Source: Asaia sp. W19
GTDB lineage: Bacteria; Pseudomonadota; Alphaproteobacteria; Acetobacterales; Acetobacteraceae
DNA: 64,000 nt
Direction of reading: 5' to 3'
Assembly (NCBI RefSeq): GCF_003994335.1
Contig: NZ_PNQZ01000013.1
Coordinates: 310,001-374,000 of the forward strand
Of this stretch, positions 1 to 8,787 are shown in pieces. The notes below the pieces were generated by a model, which searched no databases, had not been told where the DNA came from, and was given only the letters and a program-made list of their open reading frames with translations. Position 1 is the first letter of the stretch. Every line of letters begins with the position of its first letter. The translations under genes and the position numbers were made by a program.

Positions 1-456
1 CGTGAAGCTGGCCAGATGCGCGCAGCCCAGCGCAATCTCCTGCCACGCCGTCTCGAAATCAATATCCTTGCCGTAGAAGGGATCGGAAATCTCCTCACCC
101 ACGCGCTCAGGCACGTAATCGAGCAGAAGACGTATGCGCTCCTGTTCCGCCTTAGGTGCGAGGCGGCGCAAGGCTCTCATATGGCCGGAATCGAGGGCGA
201 TGATATGGTCAAAGCGGCTGAAATCATCTTCCTGCACCTGACGGGCCACGTAGGAATCAATGTCCAGACCATGACGTTTGGCCACGCGGCGCGCCCTCAG
301 ATCCGGTGCCTCGCCCACATGCCAGACACCGGTCGCGGCGGAATCGATATCGAGCGTCAGGCCGCGCTTGGCCGCCTCAGCCCGCATGGCGGCCTCTGCC
401 AGGGGAGAACGGCAGATATTGCCTGTGCAGACGAAAAGGAATGAAGGCAAAGGCAT
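1..456 (-). CDS. Low-molecular-weight protein tyrosine phosphatase (partial)
   Basis: This gene runs off the left edge, so only the first 152 codons are visible. The start is the ATG at 456. The protein opens MPLPSFLFVCTGNICRSP, the phosphate-binding loop C-X5-R of low-molecular-weight tyrosine phosphatases, with nucleophile Cys10 and Arg16. A SDPFYG motif near residue 130 carries the general-acid Asp expected in the family. Family members are about 150-165 residues, so only the last few residues should be missing. The enzyme is cytoplasmic and removes phosphate from tyrosine; in bacteria it often works with exopolysaccharide tyrosine kinases, but no such kinase is in the window. The neighbour pstS is on the same strand upstream, 213 bases away, so co-transcription is not assured. 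Confidence 0.93.
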   Translation of the reverse strand, partial: MPLPSFLFVCTGNICRSPLAEAAMRAEAAKRGLTLDIDSAATGVWHVGEAPDLRARRVAKRHGLDIDSYVARQVQEDDFSRFDHIIALDSGHMRALRRLAPKAEQERIRLLLDYVPERVGEEISDPFYGKDIDFETAWQEIALGCAHLASFT

Positions 457-620
457 AGGCTCTATCCCGCGCGGTCTTTGTTTTGCCCAAGACCAGAATT
501 GGCGTATCGGCCTCGGGAGGAAAAGCCAGAATAGACAGCCCGACGCGGTTGAAAATGCCACACCCTATCAAGACTTTGCTACCGGAGCGGTCGGGAACTA
601 TTCGCAATTATCGACGCTAC

Positions 621-638
621 GCGCCCTCAAAGAGGCGC
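621..638. terminator. Possible hairpin after pstS
   Basis: GCGCC and CTC arms face GAGGCGC across an AAA loop with one bulge. It lies just downstream of the pstS stop, which is read leftward. There is no clear T run, so this is a weak terminator candidate. The rest of 457-669 shows nothing else convincing. Confidence 0.3.
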
Positions 639-669
639 AGGCGTGACGCCCCCCTCAACTCGTTCTATC

Positions 670-1674
670 CTAATGGGCCCATCCAGCCAGGCAATCCTCG
701 CGCACCGCCTCCGGGACCGGAATATAGTCGAGACGTTTTGCCTCCTCATTCCCTTCTCTCAGCCCCAGTTCGAAAAAACGTTTGACCTTAGGACGGGTCT
801 GACTGGGGACGATGGCATAGGTTGCGCTCATGATCGGCCAGGCATTCGCGCCCGCGCTATCGAGCAAATCGACCACATGCCCCTGTGCGTGCTGCCAGTC
901 GGCCTGCGCAGCCGTGGCTGCAAAACTGGCCGGGGTCGCTGCCACATAGGCGCCGTCATGGCTCCTGAGCTGCGCCATGGGGATATGATTGTGGCTGGCA
1001 TAGGCATATTCGACATATCCTATGCCGCCGATCGTCTCATGCACGCTGGCCGCCACCCCGTCATTGCCTCGTGCGCCTGCCCCCTCTGTCCAGGCAACCG
1101 AAGTGCCCGCACCGATTTTCGCTCTCCATTCCGGCGAGACATGCGACAGGTAGGAGGTGAATACGAAACTCGTCCCTGACGCGTCGGCGCGGTGAATGGG
1201 GGCCACATCGGCGTCAGGCAGTTTGAGCCCCGGATTTTGCGCCTGAATGCGCGGATCGTTCCATTCAGTGATGCGTCCGTCATAAAGCGCTGCCAGCGTA
1301 GGACCGTCGAGATGAAGCACCCCCGGAGGCACATCGGGGACATTGACGATCACCACAATAGCTCCGAGCGCGGTCGGAAACTGCAGAAGCTTGTGCTCTT
1401 CCAGCAGCGCCTTGGACGCAGGCTTGTCAGAGGCTCCGAAATCGACAGTACCTGCCACGACCTGATTGAGCCCGGCCCCTGAGCCGACACTTTGGTAGTT
1501 GACGCTGATTCCGGCCTTGTCACGCGCGAGCGTGCCCCAGCTTTCGTAGAGCGGGGCTGCAAAGCTGGAACCGGCTCCCGTGACGCTCTGCGCCTGCGCG
1601 CAGGAGAGGGAGAGCGAGGCAGCGAGACCCAGAAACAGCACAGGGCGCGAAATCGAAATCATGGCACCGATCAT
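670..1674 (-). CDS. pstS: Phosphate ABC transporter substrate-binding protein PstS
   Basis: This is the periplasmic phosphate-binding protein of the Pst high-affinity importer. A Sec signal peptide (residues 1 to about 28, ending AQAQ) precedes the family motif TGAGSSFAAPLY, followed by SVGSGAG, FGASDKP and ASGTSFVFTSYLS, which line the phosphate site. GIGYVEYAYA is the usual C-terminal lobe motif. The length of 334 residues fits the family. Either ATG at 1674 or the in-frame ATG at 1662 could be the start; the second gives a more standard signal peptide. Unlike the usual pstSCAB order, pstS is not in front of pstC: it sits downstream of phoR, behind an opposing small membrane gene, so it needs its own promoter in 1675-1769. 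I did not find a clear Pho box there. Confidence 0.95.
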   Translation of the reverse strand: MIGAMISISRPVLFLGLAASLSLSCAQAQSVTGAGSSFAAPLYESWGTLARDKAGISVNYQSVGSGAGLNQVVAGTVDFGASDKPASKALLEEHKLLQFPTALGAIVVIVNVPDVPPGVLHLDGPTLAALYDGRITEWNDPRIQAQNPGLKLPDADVAPIHRADASGTSFVFTSYLSHVSPEWRAKIGAGTSVAWTEGAGARGNDGVAASVHETIGGIGYVEYAYASHNHIPMAQLRSHDGAYVAATPASFAATAAQADWQHAQGHVVDLLDSAGANAWPIMSATYAIVPSQTRPKVKRFFELGLREGNEEAKRLDYIPVPEAVREDCLAGWAH

Positions 1675-1769
1675 TTTTCTTTATCGACATGAACCTGCAT
1701 CGGGATATCCTGCCCGACGCGACCCGACCTGAATTCTAGCACAGCACAGTAAAAGGACTGAAATCGCCC

Positions 1770-2141
1770 ATGCAATCCGGTTTCACACAGGCCTGGCCGA
1801 CCTCTCCGCGCGCGGAGCGCTCACGACGCTGGGCATGGATCGTCCATATCCTGTTCATCGCCTCCTTCTTCTGCGGCATCACCAGTATTCCCGGTGTGAT
1901 CGTGGCCTATATGAAGCGTGGTGAGGCGCAGGGCACGATCTATGAGAGCCATTTCATCTATGCCATCCGCACGTTCTGGCTGGGTCTTCTCGGCGCGGCA
2001 ATCTCGGGCGTGCTCTGCTTCGTCATTGTCGGCTATGCCCTGTTCGGCCTGCTCTTTGTCTGGTGGCTCATCCGCGTGATTCGCCCCGTCATTGCCCTCG
2101 TCGATGAAGCACCCATGCGCAATCCGCGCGGCTGGTTCTGA
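1770..2141 (+). CDS. Small inner-membrane protein, DUF4870-like
   Basis: A 123-residue protein with an arginine-rich N-terminus (ERSRRW) followed by about three hydrophobic segments (roughly residues 24-46, 69-90 and 91-108). The layout and motif GxxSIPGVIVAYMKR resemble the small DUF4870/TM2-like membrane proteins, but I recognise no function. An AAAGGA ribosome-binding site lies in front of the ATG. It is transcribed against its neighbours, dividing pstS from phoR, and shares the 95-base divergent gap with pstS. A hairpin with a 7-bp stem follows the stop. Coding potential is supported by the absence of a better frame on the other strand and by clean start/stop placement. Confidence 0.75.
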   Translation: MQSGFTQAWPTSPRAERSRRWAWIVHILFIASFFCGITSIPGVIVAYMKRGEAQGTIYESHFIYAIRTFWLGLLGAAISGVLCFVIVGYALFGLLFVWWLIRVIRPVIALVDEAPMRNPRGWF

Positions 2142-2157
2142 GTACGCTTTTATCAGT

Positions 2158-2177
2158 CCGGGCGGAGTTTCGCCCGG
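2158..2177. terminator. Hairpin between the small membrane gene and phoR
   Basis: CCGGGCG and CGCCCGG are perfect inverted arms around GAGTTT. It sits 17 bases after the stop of the membrane gene and about 100 bases past the phoR stop on the other strand, and may end either transcript. The T run is short. Confidence 0.4.
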
Positions 2178-2281
2178 CTTCCCTGGCCTGACTCTCTGCC
2201 CCATCCCCGTGGACTGCTTGTTTGACGGAGAAGCAGGCCGTTCCTTCCCCCCAACAGATGCGCTTTCCGAGACCGCGGTCC

Positions 2282-3427
2282 CTAGCTGGTTTTGGGCAGC
2301 CAGATGCGGCAGGTCATCCCTTTGCCAGGGGCGCTCTCGATGCGCAGCCTACCGCCATGCCTGTCAACGATATGCTTGACGATGGCAAGCCCCAGCCCCG
2401 TGCCCGATTGGGCAGCGGTCGCGCGCCCCTCTACACGATAGAAGCGCTCGGTCAGTCGGGGAACGTGCTGACTGTCGACGCCGCGCCCATTATCCGACAC
2501 CGAAATCTCGACGCCCTTGCCATTCTCGGGCACGATTCCAACGCGGATTTCCACATCCGGTCCACCATATTTGAGAGCATTTTCGACCAGATTGAGCAGC
2601 ACCTGCACGATCTGGTCCTCATCGGCCGGAAAGAACAGATCCTCCTCGGTCGGCATGAGGATCAGCCGTGCTTCCGAGGCGCGTATCAGGATCTGACTAT
2701 CTTCCAGAAGACGGTCCATCAGGTCCTGTGCCGCGACCATGTCGTGCGGGCGCATGTGCTCAAGACGCTGAACACGCGACAGATAAAGCAGACGCTCGAT
2801 AAGGCGTTCCATACGCGCCGCCTGCGCTGCCATGATGGCCAGAAATTGCTGCTGGGCAGCAGGATCATCTGACGCTGGTCCCTGAAGGGTCTCAATGAAC
2901 CCGATGAGCGATGCCAGAGGCGTCCGTAATTCGTGACTCGCATAGGCCACGAAATCGGCGCGCATGCGGTCCACGACTTCGAATTCAGAGCAATCTTCCA
3001 GGACAGCCAGAACGCCCTCATGCCATCCGATGGCGCTCGCAAAGCGTTCAGGCCACTGGCGGAACGTCACCTGAACGATGCGGCGCACCGGCACATCCAG
3101 CTCCACACGGGTCACGACACCGGTTTCGGGCGTCAGTGTGGAGAGCACCGACTGCACAGCCGGGTGGCGAATGACAGCCCCTAGCGCATCGCCGAATATC
3201 GAATGCGCCACACGGTTGGCATGGAAGATACGCCCGCCACCATCGAGCAGGACCGCCGGTATCGGCAGCAACTCGCAAAAGGCAGGCGCGGCCGGCGATT
3301 CATGCGGTCTCGGAGCAGCGGGCAGAACCGAATGCCGATCGAGACGTGCCCTGCCGAGCCAGTATCGCCACGAGATGAACCACCCGACCAGGGAGAGACA
3401 AAGGAGGGTGGCGAGAAAAAGAGTCAG
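2282..3427 (-). CDS. phoR: Phosphate-regulon sensor histidine kinase PhoR
   Basis: PhoR phosphorylates PhoB when phosphate is scarce and is held in check by Pst/PhoU. Visible domains: one membrane segment at the very N-terminus (LTLFLATLLCLSLVGWF), a PAS-like region starting LLPIPAVLLDGGGRI, a HisKA box with YASHELRTPLASL (the phosphorylated His), an N box LVENALKYGG, DNGRG and GTGLGLAI. The start is uncertain: the frame is open right back to the TGA that ends phoB, and no ATG or GTG exists before the PAS region. A CTG at 3427 lies nine bases after AGGAA and would keep the membrane segment; a TTG at 3271 would remove it. I place the start at CTG and flag it. The gene is last in the pstCAB-phoU-phoB-phoR operon. 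Confidence 0.88.
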   Translation of the reverse strand: MTLFLATLLCLSLVGWFISWRYWLGRARLDRHSVLPAAPRPHESPAAPAFCELLPIPAVLLDGGGRIFHANRVAHSIFGDALGAVIRHPAVQSVLSTLTPETGVVTRVELDVPVRRIVQVTFRQWPERFASAIGWHEGVLAVLEDCSEFEVVDRMRADFVAYASHELRTPLASLIGFIETLQGPASDDPAAQQQFLAIMAAQAARMERLIERLLYLSRVQRLEHMRPHDMVAAQDLMDRLLEDSQILIRASEARLILMPTEEDLFFPADEDQIVQVLLNLVENALKYGGPDVEIRVGIVPENGKGVEISVSDNGRGVDSQHVPRLTERFYRVEGRATAAQSGTGLGLAIVKHIVDRHGGRLRIESAPGKGMTCRIWLPKTS

Positions 3428-3439
3428 AGGCGCGTTTCC

Positions 3440-4135
3440 TCAGGCCTGATCGTCAAGCGCATAACCGGCAGAACGGACAGTCCGCACATAATCCAGTTCG
3501 TCGTCCAGATTGAGTGCCCGACGCAAACGACGGATATGCACATCGATCGTACGCAGCTCGACATGGACATTCGAACCCCAGACCTTCTGAAGCAGATCCT
3601 CACGCGAAAAAACTCGTCTCGGATGACGCATCAGAAACTCGAGCAGCCGGAATTCGGTCGGACCGAGAGTCAGGGCCCGCCCATTGCGCTCGGCGCGGTG
3701 GGTCTGCAGGTCGAGTTGAAGATCAGCGAAGTTCAGCACGTTCTGCTTGACCGGCTGAGTGCGACGGAGCAAGGCGCGCAGCCGGGCATCGAGCGCCTCG
3801 ATACTGCAGGGCTTGGCGATATAGTCATCGGCTCCGCTATCGAGACCACGGATACTATCCTGCTCGTCGGCACGCGCCGTGAGCATCAGCACTGGCAGAT
3901 CGTGGAGAGTCGACGTTCCCCTGATGCGCCTGCACAGATCGATGCCCGACATGCCGGGCAGCATCCAGTCGAGCACGATCGCGTCGGGGCGGGCGCGGGA
4001 GATGAACTCCCAGGCCTGCTCGGCTTCGGGAAAGGCCGAGACGTCATAACCGAGCTTGTCGAGGTTATAACGGATCATCAGCTGCAGCGAGGGATCGTCC
4101 TCTACGACGACTATCTTCACCAGCGAACCACTCAT
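3440..4135 (-). CDS. phoB: Phosphate-regulon response regulator PhoB
   Basis: OmpR/PhoB-family transcription factor, 231 residues, the usual length. The receiver domain has the acidic pair VVEDD near residue 12, the phosphorylated Asp56 in VLDWMLPG, and the conserved Lys in AKPCS. The C-terminal winged helix carries VWGSNVHVELRTIDVHIRRLR, the typical PhoB recognition helix and wing. When phosphorylated by PhoR it binds Pho boxes and recruits RNA polymerase. The start ATG overlaps the phoU stop (ATGA), showing translational coupling. The likely target in this window is the Pho box upstream of pstC. Confidence 0.95.
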   Translation of the reverse strand: MSGSLVKIVVVEDDPSLQLMIRYNLDKLGYDVSAFPEAEQAWEFISRARPDAIVLDWMLPGMSGIDLCRRIRGTSTLHDLPVLMLTARADEQDSIRGLDSGADDYIAKPCSIEALDARLRALLRRTQPVKQNVLNFADLQLDLQTHRAERNGRALTLGPTEFRLLEFLMRHPRRVFSREDLLQKVWGSNVHVELRTIDVHIRRLRRALNLDDELDYVRTVRSAGYALDDQA

Positions 4136-4848
4136 CGTGAGACCACATCATCCCCTGCGGCCAGACCGCCACGCGGGCGTACCGCAGGCAGGTTCTCGCC
4201 CGTCACGGCGTAATAGACGCGCTCGGCGATGTTGGTCGTGTGATCGCCGATGCGTTCGAAGTTCTTTGCGATGAACAGCAGATGGGTGCACGGGCTTATG
4301 TTGCGCGGGTCTTCCATCATATAGGTCACGAGCTCACGGAACATGGCCGTGTAATACTCGTCGACCTCGCGATCTGCCTGCCAGACTTCGGTCGCGCGAT
4401 CGGAATCCTGCTGGGTCACGGCGTCGATCACGCGGCGCAGATTTTCCTGCACCAGGCGCCCCATGCTGCGCAGCCCGGAGAGCGAGATCTGACGATCAAC
4501 CAGATCGAAACGCTGGCTGCGCCGGGCGATAGACGCCGCATAATCGCCGATACGCTCCAGATCACCCGTGATCTTGAGTGCCGCCACGATCTCACGCAGA
4601 TCGCCCGCCATGGGGCTGCGCAAGGCAAGGAGACGAATGGCCAGCGCCTCGACATCGCGTTCCAGCAGATCGACCTGCGGGTCCTGTGCCGGTGCGGCCT
4701 GAGCGGCATCCTCGTCATGTTCGGTTACTGCGGCGACCGCCTGGGCTACCTGACTTTCAACGATCCCGCCCATACGCGCCATCATGGCGCGCATACGATC
4801 GAGTTCCTGCTCGTAGCTCTTGACGGTGTGAAGGCTGTCCGCTGGCAT
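4132..4848 (-). CDS. phoU: Phosphate signalling protein PhoU
   Basis: PhoU is a cytoplasmic all-helical protein that connects the PstB transporter to PhoR and shuts down the regulon when phosphate is plentiful. The 238 residues hold two PhoU repeats; the metal-binding pattern is visible in ALKITGDLERIGDYA and again in AKNFERIGDHTTNIAE. AAGG lies five bases before the ATG at 4848. It follows pstB by 31 bases and overlaps phoB by four bases, so the transporter and the signalling proteins are made from one transcript. Confidence 0.96.
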   Translation of the reverse strand: MPADSLHTVKSYEQELDRMRAMMARMGGIVESQVAQAVAAVTEHDEDAAQAAPAQDPQVDLLERDVEALAIRLLALRSPMAGDLREIVAALKITGDLERIGDYAASIARRSQRFDLVDRQISLSGLRSMGRLVQENLRRVIDAVTQQDSDRATEVWQADREVDEYYTAMFRELVTYMMEDPRNISPCTHLLFIAKNFERIGDHTTNIAERVYYAVTGENLPAVRPRGGLAAGDDVVSR

Positions 4849-4879
4849 GATACCTTGTCCCTACCCGCTTGGGGAAAAC

Positions 4880-5701
<822 letters not shown>

Positions 5702-5720
5702 GAGCGTGTCGTCCTCTTGC

Positions 5721-6590
5721 TTATGACTGTTTGCTGCGGAAGCCGAACCGCACGATGATATTGATACCGAGAACGCCAAGCGTGACCAGCAATGCACCGG
5801 TCCAGGCCAGACGCACCCAGTCATCATAGGAGGCGCCTGCATATTGATAGATGGCGATAGGCAGGCTTGCCATGGGTTTATCGAGACTGAAAGACCAGTT
5901 CTGGTTCCCGAGCGAGGTGAACAGCAAGGGTGCCGTCTCACCACTCACGCGCGCCAGGGCGAGCAGGATGCCAGTGAGTACGCCCGGCGCTGCCGAGCGC
6001 AGGCACAGGAACAGCACGACGCGCCAATGGGCGGCGCCGAGCGCCGAACCCGCCTCACGCATCGCGACAGGCACCAGACGCAGCATGTCCTCGGTGGTTC
6101 GAACGATAATGGGGACTGCCAGAATGGCGAGAGCCACAGAACCCGCAAAGCCGGAGAAGTGCCCGAAGGGCGCCACCAGAACCAGATAGACAAAAAGACC
6201 AATCAGAATGGAGGGTGCCGAAAGCAGCACGTCCGACACGAAACGCACGGCAGTGGCAAATTTCGATCCGGTACCAAATTCGGACAGATAGATACCGCAT
6301 CCCAATCCGACCGGGGTGGCGATCAGAAGGGCCACCGCGGTCTGAATAAGACTACCCAGAATGGCGTTGGCCAGACCACCATTGCTGCCGGGCGGTCCCA
6401 TGGGATGCAGCAACGCAGCGAGCGACAGCCCTGCAAGCCCGTTCCAGAGCAGTGTCCAGAGGATTGAGGCGAGCGCGAGGACCAGGATAGCCGTAGCCGT
6501 CAGGCTCATCCCGGTCGCAAGGCGGTCCATCAAGAGGCGCTGCGTAGCGCGCGGGTCCTTGCGCCAGCCCTGTCCCATCGACTTGCTCAT
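5721..6590 (-). CDS. pstA: Phosphate ABC transporter permease PstA
   Basis: One of the two inner-membrane channel subunits of the Pst importer, 289 residues with about six membrane helices. The first is [16 protein letters not shown]; the EAA-type loop contacting PstB is in [15 protein letters not shown]. The motif [13 protein letters not shown] is typical of PstA. The ATG at 6590 overlaps the pstC stop (ATGA), with GGGAG eight bases upstream inside pstC. Partner subunits are pstC upstream and pstB downstream. Confidence 0.95.
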   Translation of the reverse strand: MSKSMGQGWRKDPRATQRLLMDRLATGMSLTATAILVLALASILWTLLWNGLAGLSLAALLHPMGPPGSNGGLANAILGSLIQTAVALLIATPVGLGCGIYLSEFGTGSKFATAVRFVSDVLLSAPSILIGLFVYLVLVAPFGHFSGFAGSVALAILAVPIIVRTTEDMLRLVPVAMREAGSALGAAHWRVVLFLCLRSAAPGVLTGILLALARVSGETAPLLFTSLGNQNWSFSLDKPMASLPIAIYQYAGASYDDWVRLAWTGALLVTLGVLGINIIVRFGFRSKQS

Positions 6591-7612
6591 GCGCGTTTCT
6601 CCCTCAGCAGCCAGCGCGCAATGGCCAGCGTTGTGAAGGACAGAAGCATGAGAATGAAGCCCAGAGCCAGCAGGGAGGACAGCTTGAGACTGCCAGCGGC
6701 ACTCTCGGGGAATTCCAGCGCCACGAGCGAGGCCACCGTGTTGCGCGGGGCGAAAAGCGACCAGCCGATGGTATTGGCATTACCGATCACGAAGGTAACA
6801 GCCATAGTCTCGCCCAGGGCACGGCCCATGCCCAGCACCACACCGCCAATCATGCCAGCGCGCGACCAGGGCACGATCACGCGACGCATGACCTCCCAGC
6901 GCGTCGCACCCAACCCATAGGCGCTCTCCTTGAGCATGGGCGGCATGACAGCAAACACATCACGCATGACTGCGGTGACGAACGGAGTGATCATGACAGC
7001 CAGAACGAGACCGCCCGTAAGCAGGCCGTATCCGAAGGGCGCGCCATGAACGAGCCAGCGCACACCGGGCACATGACCGAAATGATGCCGGAAAAAGGGC
7101 TGAACATGCTGCGCCATGAAAGGCACGACCACGAAGAAGCCCCACATACCAAAAATGATCGAGGGCACTGCGGCCAGAAGCTGCACCGCTGTCCCCACCA
7201 CCCCGGCCACCATGGGTGGCGCAATGTTGGTCAGCCAGAAGGCGGCCCCGAATGCAAGCGGCACACCGATGGCAATGGCAATCAGCGTCGAGCCAATCGT
7301 ACCGAACACCGGTGCCAGAGCGCCATATTCGTTGGTGACAGGATTCCAGACATTGCTGAACACGAACCCCGGGCCGAACGCACCGAAGGCCTTGCTGCCG
7401 CCGAACGCCATGGTCAGAACCAGACCGCCCAGCGACACCAGAACGAGCAGGGCGCACGCCCCCACGAGCAGACGAAACAGCCGGTCACCCTTCCAGAAGG
7501 GAGTTTTGCGGGCTTCCTGGATCGGTGCAGGCTGGGTCCGCGAAGCGGCAGCACTAGTCATACGGTCGTTGCGTCCTGGCTCAAACGAGGAGGGATCAGG
7601 GTGGTCAGGCAT
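6587..7612 (-). CDS. pstC: Phosphate ABC transporter permease PstC
   Basis: The second channel subunit of the Pst importer and first gene of the operon. It has six to seven membrane helices, beginning LFRLLVGACALLVLVSL, with the EAA-like loop KESAYGLGATRWEVMRRV and the family motif GRALGETMAVTFVIGN. The 341-residue form starts at the ATG at 7612; a second ATG at 7561 would give a 324-residue protein and also leaves all conserved parts. A Pho box is centred about 75 bases upstream of the first ATG, so this gene carries the phosphate-controlled promoter for the six-gene operon. Confidence 0.95.
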   Translation of the reverse strand: MPDHPDPSSFEPGRNDRMTSAAASRTQPAPIQEARKTPFWKGDRLFRLLVGACALLVLVSLGGLVLTMAFGGSKAFGAFGPGFVFSNVWNPVTNEYGALAPVFGTIGSTLIAIAIGVPLAFGAAFWLTNIAPPMVAGVVGTAVQLLAAVPSIIFGMWGFFVVVPFMAQHVQPFFRHHFGHVPGVRWLVHGAPFGYGLLTGGLVLAVMITPFVTAVMRDVFAVMPPMLKESAYGLGATRWEVMRRVIVPWSRAGMIGGVVLGMGRALGETMAVTFVIGNANTIGWSLFAPRNTVASLVALEFPESAAGSLKLSSLLALGFILMLLSFTTLAIARWLLREKRA

Positions 7613-7677
7613 CCTGTGCCAGTTTGTCGTGTAGCTTTCCAGCCCGTGCGAGACAACAAGCCTCGCCGCCGCCAGCC

Positions 7678-7695
7678 TGTGAATATTTCATGACA
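7678..7695 (-). promoter_or_regulatory. Pho box upstream of pstC
   Basis: Read on the minus strand the sequence is TGTCATGAAATATTCACA: two seven-base half-sites (TGTCATG and ATTCACA) separated by AAAT, an 11-base repeat step as in known PhoB sites (CTGTCAT-N4-CTGTCAT type). It lies in the 86-base gap between the upstream glycosyltransferase stop and pstC, in the right orientation for pstC. The match is by eye; the second half-site is imperfect. Confidence 0.65.
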
Positions 7696-7698
7696 CTC

Positions 7699-8643
7699 TC
7701 AGAATTGACGCCCTTCTGCCCAGCCATGAACCAGAAAATGCATGAGCGCCCCCGGTGGCCACCCCGCGACATCGCCATTCATCTCCAGGTATCGCTGCCC
7801 GGACCACTGCCTGGAAACCCGGCCATCCGCCAGAAGTGAAGGCCCGTTCTCGACGTGAACCGGGAGGGCGGAGGGCGAACCTGCCCAGGGCAGATAGAGA
7901 TGCAGCATGCCATTATAGCGGTCGCGATAATGCGCTTCGTCCTCGAGTAGAACACTCACGAGATGACGACCGGGCAGATTGGGCGTGATCGCGTAGCGCA
8001 TCAGCGCTGCCCGATCATCGGGGTCAACCAGAGAATTGCTCAGCTTCACCCGAGCACGCCCACGCATCTCTGCATAATCGTGATTATGCCAATGAAGATA
8101 GACAAAGCGTGTCAATACATAGCCGGGCGCCACGCGCGAGGCGGGATTATGCTGCCCGTTATCGACCACGCCTACGGTCCGCGCCGCCACGAAGCCCTTG
8201 ATGAATTCGGGCTCGAAGGCAAACCAGCCCGGCTTGCCCGGGACATTGAAGAAGGACCCGCCGATCCGGAACGCGCTTTTCTCCCCGTGCAACCGGGCAA
8301 ATTCGGCGTGTATCTTTGCCGAACTGGTCGAAATCCCCTCCTCATCCGCAACCACCAGAAACTCGTCGCAATCGACCGGCAACGCAAAGTCGTAATTGTG
8401 GAGGCGGTCCCATTGCCTGATCTCACGGGCAAAATGACGCCCCTTGCCGTGAAAGTCATCGGGCAGTTTGTGGTCGCGTCTGATCGTGGCGCCACAACGC
8501 GCGGCCTGATCGAGCAGATGCAGGGTCAGCGGATCAGTCGATCCGTTGTCGAAGATGACAAGATTTCCAAAACCGAAAATCTGGCCATAATAGGAGAGCC
8601 ATGCCATCAGCATGGCGCCCTCGTCACGCTGCATCATGACCAC
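7699..8643 (-). CDS. Glycosyltransferase family 2-like protein (Glyco_tranf_2_4 type)
   Basis: About 314 residues that start directly with the first Rossmann strand, VVMMQRDEGAML, then FDNGSTD and the metal-binding DCDEF (residues 91-95). This is the layout of the PF13704/GT92-like group of GT-A enzymes, which move a sugar from a nucleotide donor to an unknown acceptor. C-terminal motifs include YVLTRFVYLHWHNHDYAEMRGR. There is no membrane segment. The start is uncertain: the first in-frame candidates are GTG at 8643 and ATG at 8637, but a strong GGAGAAG sits further upstream, in front of in-frame ATT and CTG codons, so a rare start codon is possible. It is divergent from another glycosyltransferase gene, with which it shares a 144-base AT-rich gap. 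Confidence 0.85.
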   Translation of the reverse strand: MVMMQRDEGAMLMAWLSYYGQIFGFGNLVIFDNGSTDPLTLHLLDQAARCGATIRRDHKLPDDFHGKGRHFAREIRQWDRLHNYDFALPVDCDEFLVVADEEGISTSSAKIHAEFARLHGEKSAFRIGGSFFNVPGKPGWFAFEPEFIKGFVAARTVGVVDNGQHNPASRVAPGYVLTRFVYLHWHNHDYAEMRGRARVKLSNSLVDPDDRAALMRYAITPNLPGRHLVSVLLEDEAHYRDRYNGMLHLYLPWAGSPSALPVHVENGPSLLADGRVSRQWSGQRYLEMNGDVAGWPPGALMHFLVHGWAEGRQF

Positions 8644-8729
8644 ACGAATGCGGGGCGAGGTCAGAATGAGACTTCTCCGCGCGTACGGTTCTCACCGGCG
8701 ACGCATATCAGACCCTGCGTTTCGCTACT

Positions 8730-8750
8730 CCCAATCCAGTATAAATTGGG
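8730..8750. repeat. Inverted repeat in the divergent glycosyltransferase promoter region
   Basis: CCCAAT and ATTGGG form a perfect six-base dyad around a nine-base spacer in an AT-rich stretch between two divergent glycosyltransferase genes. It could be an operator or a small hairpin. Confidence 0.4.
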
Positions 8751-8787
8751 TTTTCGACATAGTTTTTCTTGTATCGGGATTTTTTTC

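Noticed and set aside
7963-8787. Extension of the two-GT2 protein by 275 codons upstream
   Set aside because: The extension is antisense to the neighbouring GT2-like gene and has no domain; the ATG at 8788 starts the duplicated domain cleanly.
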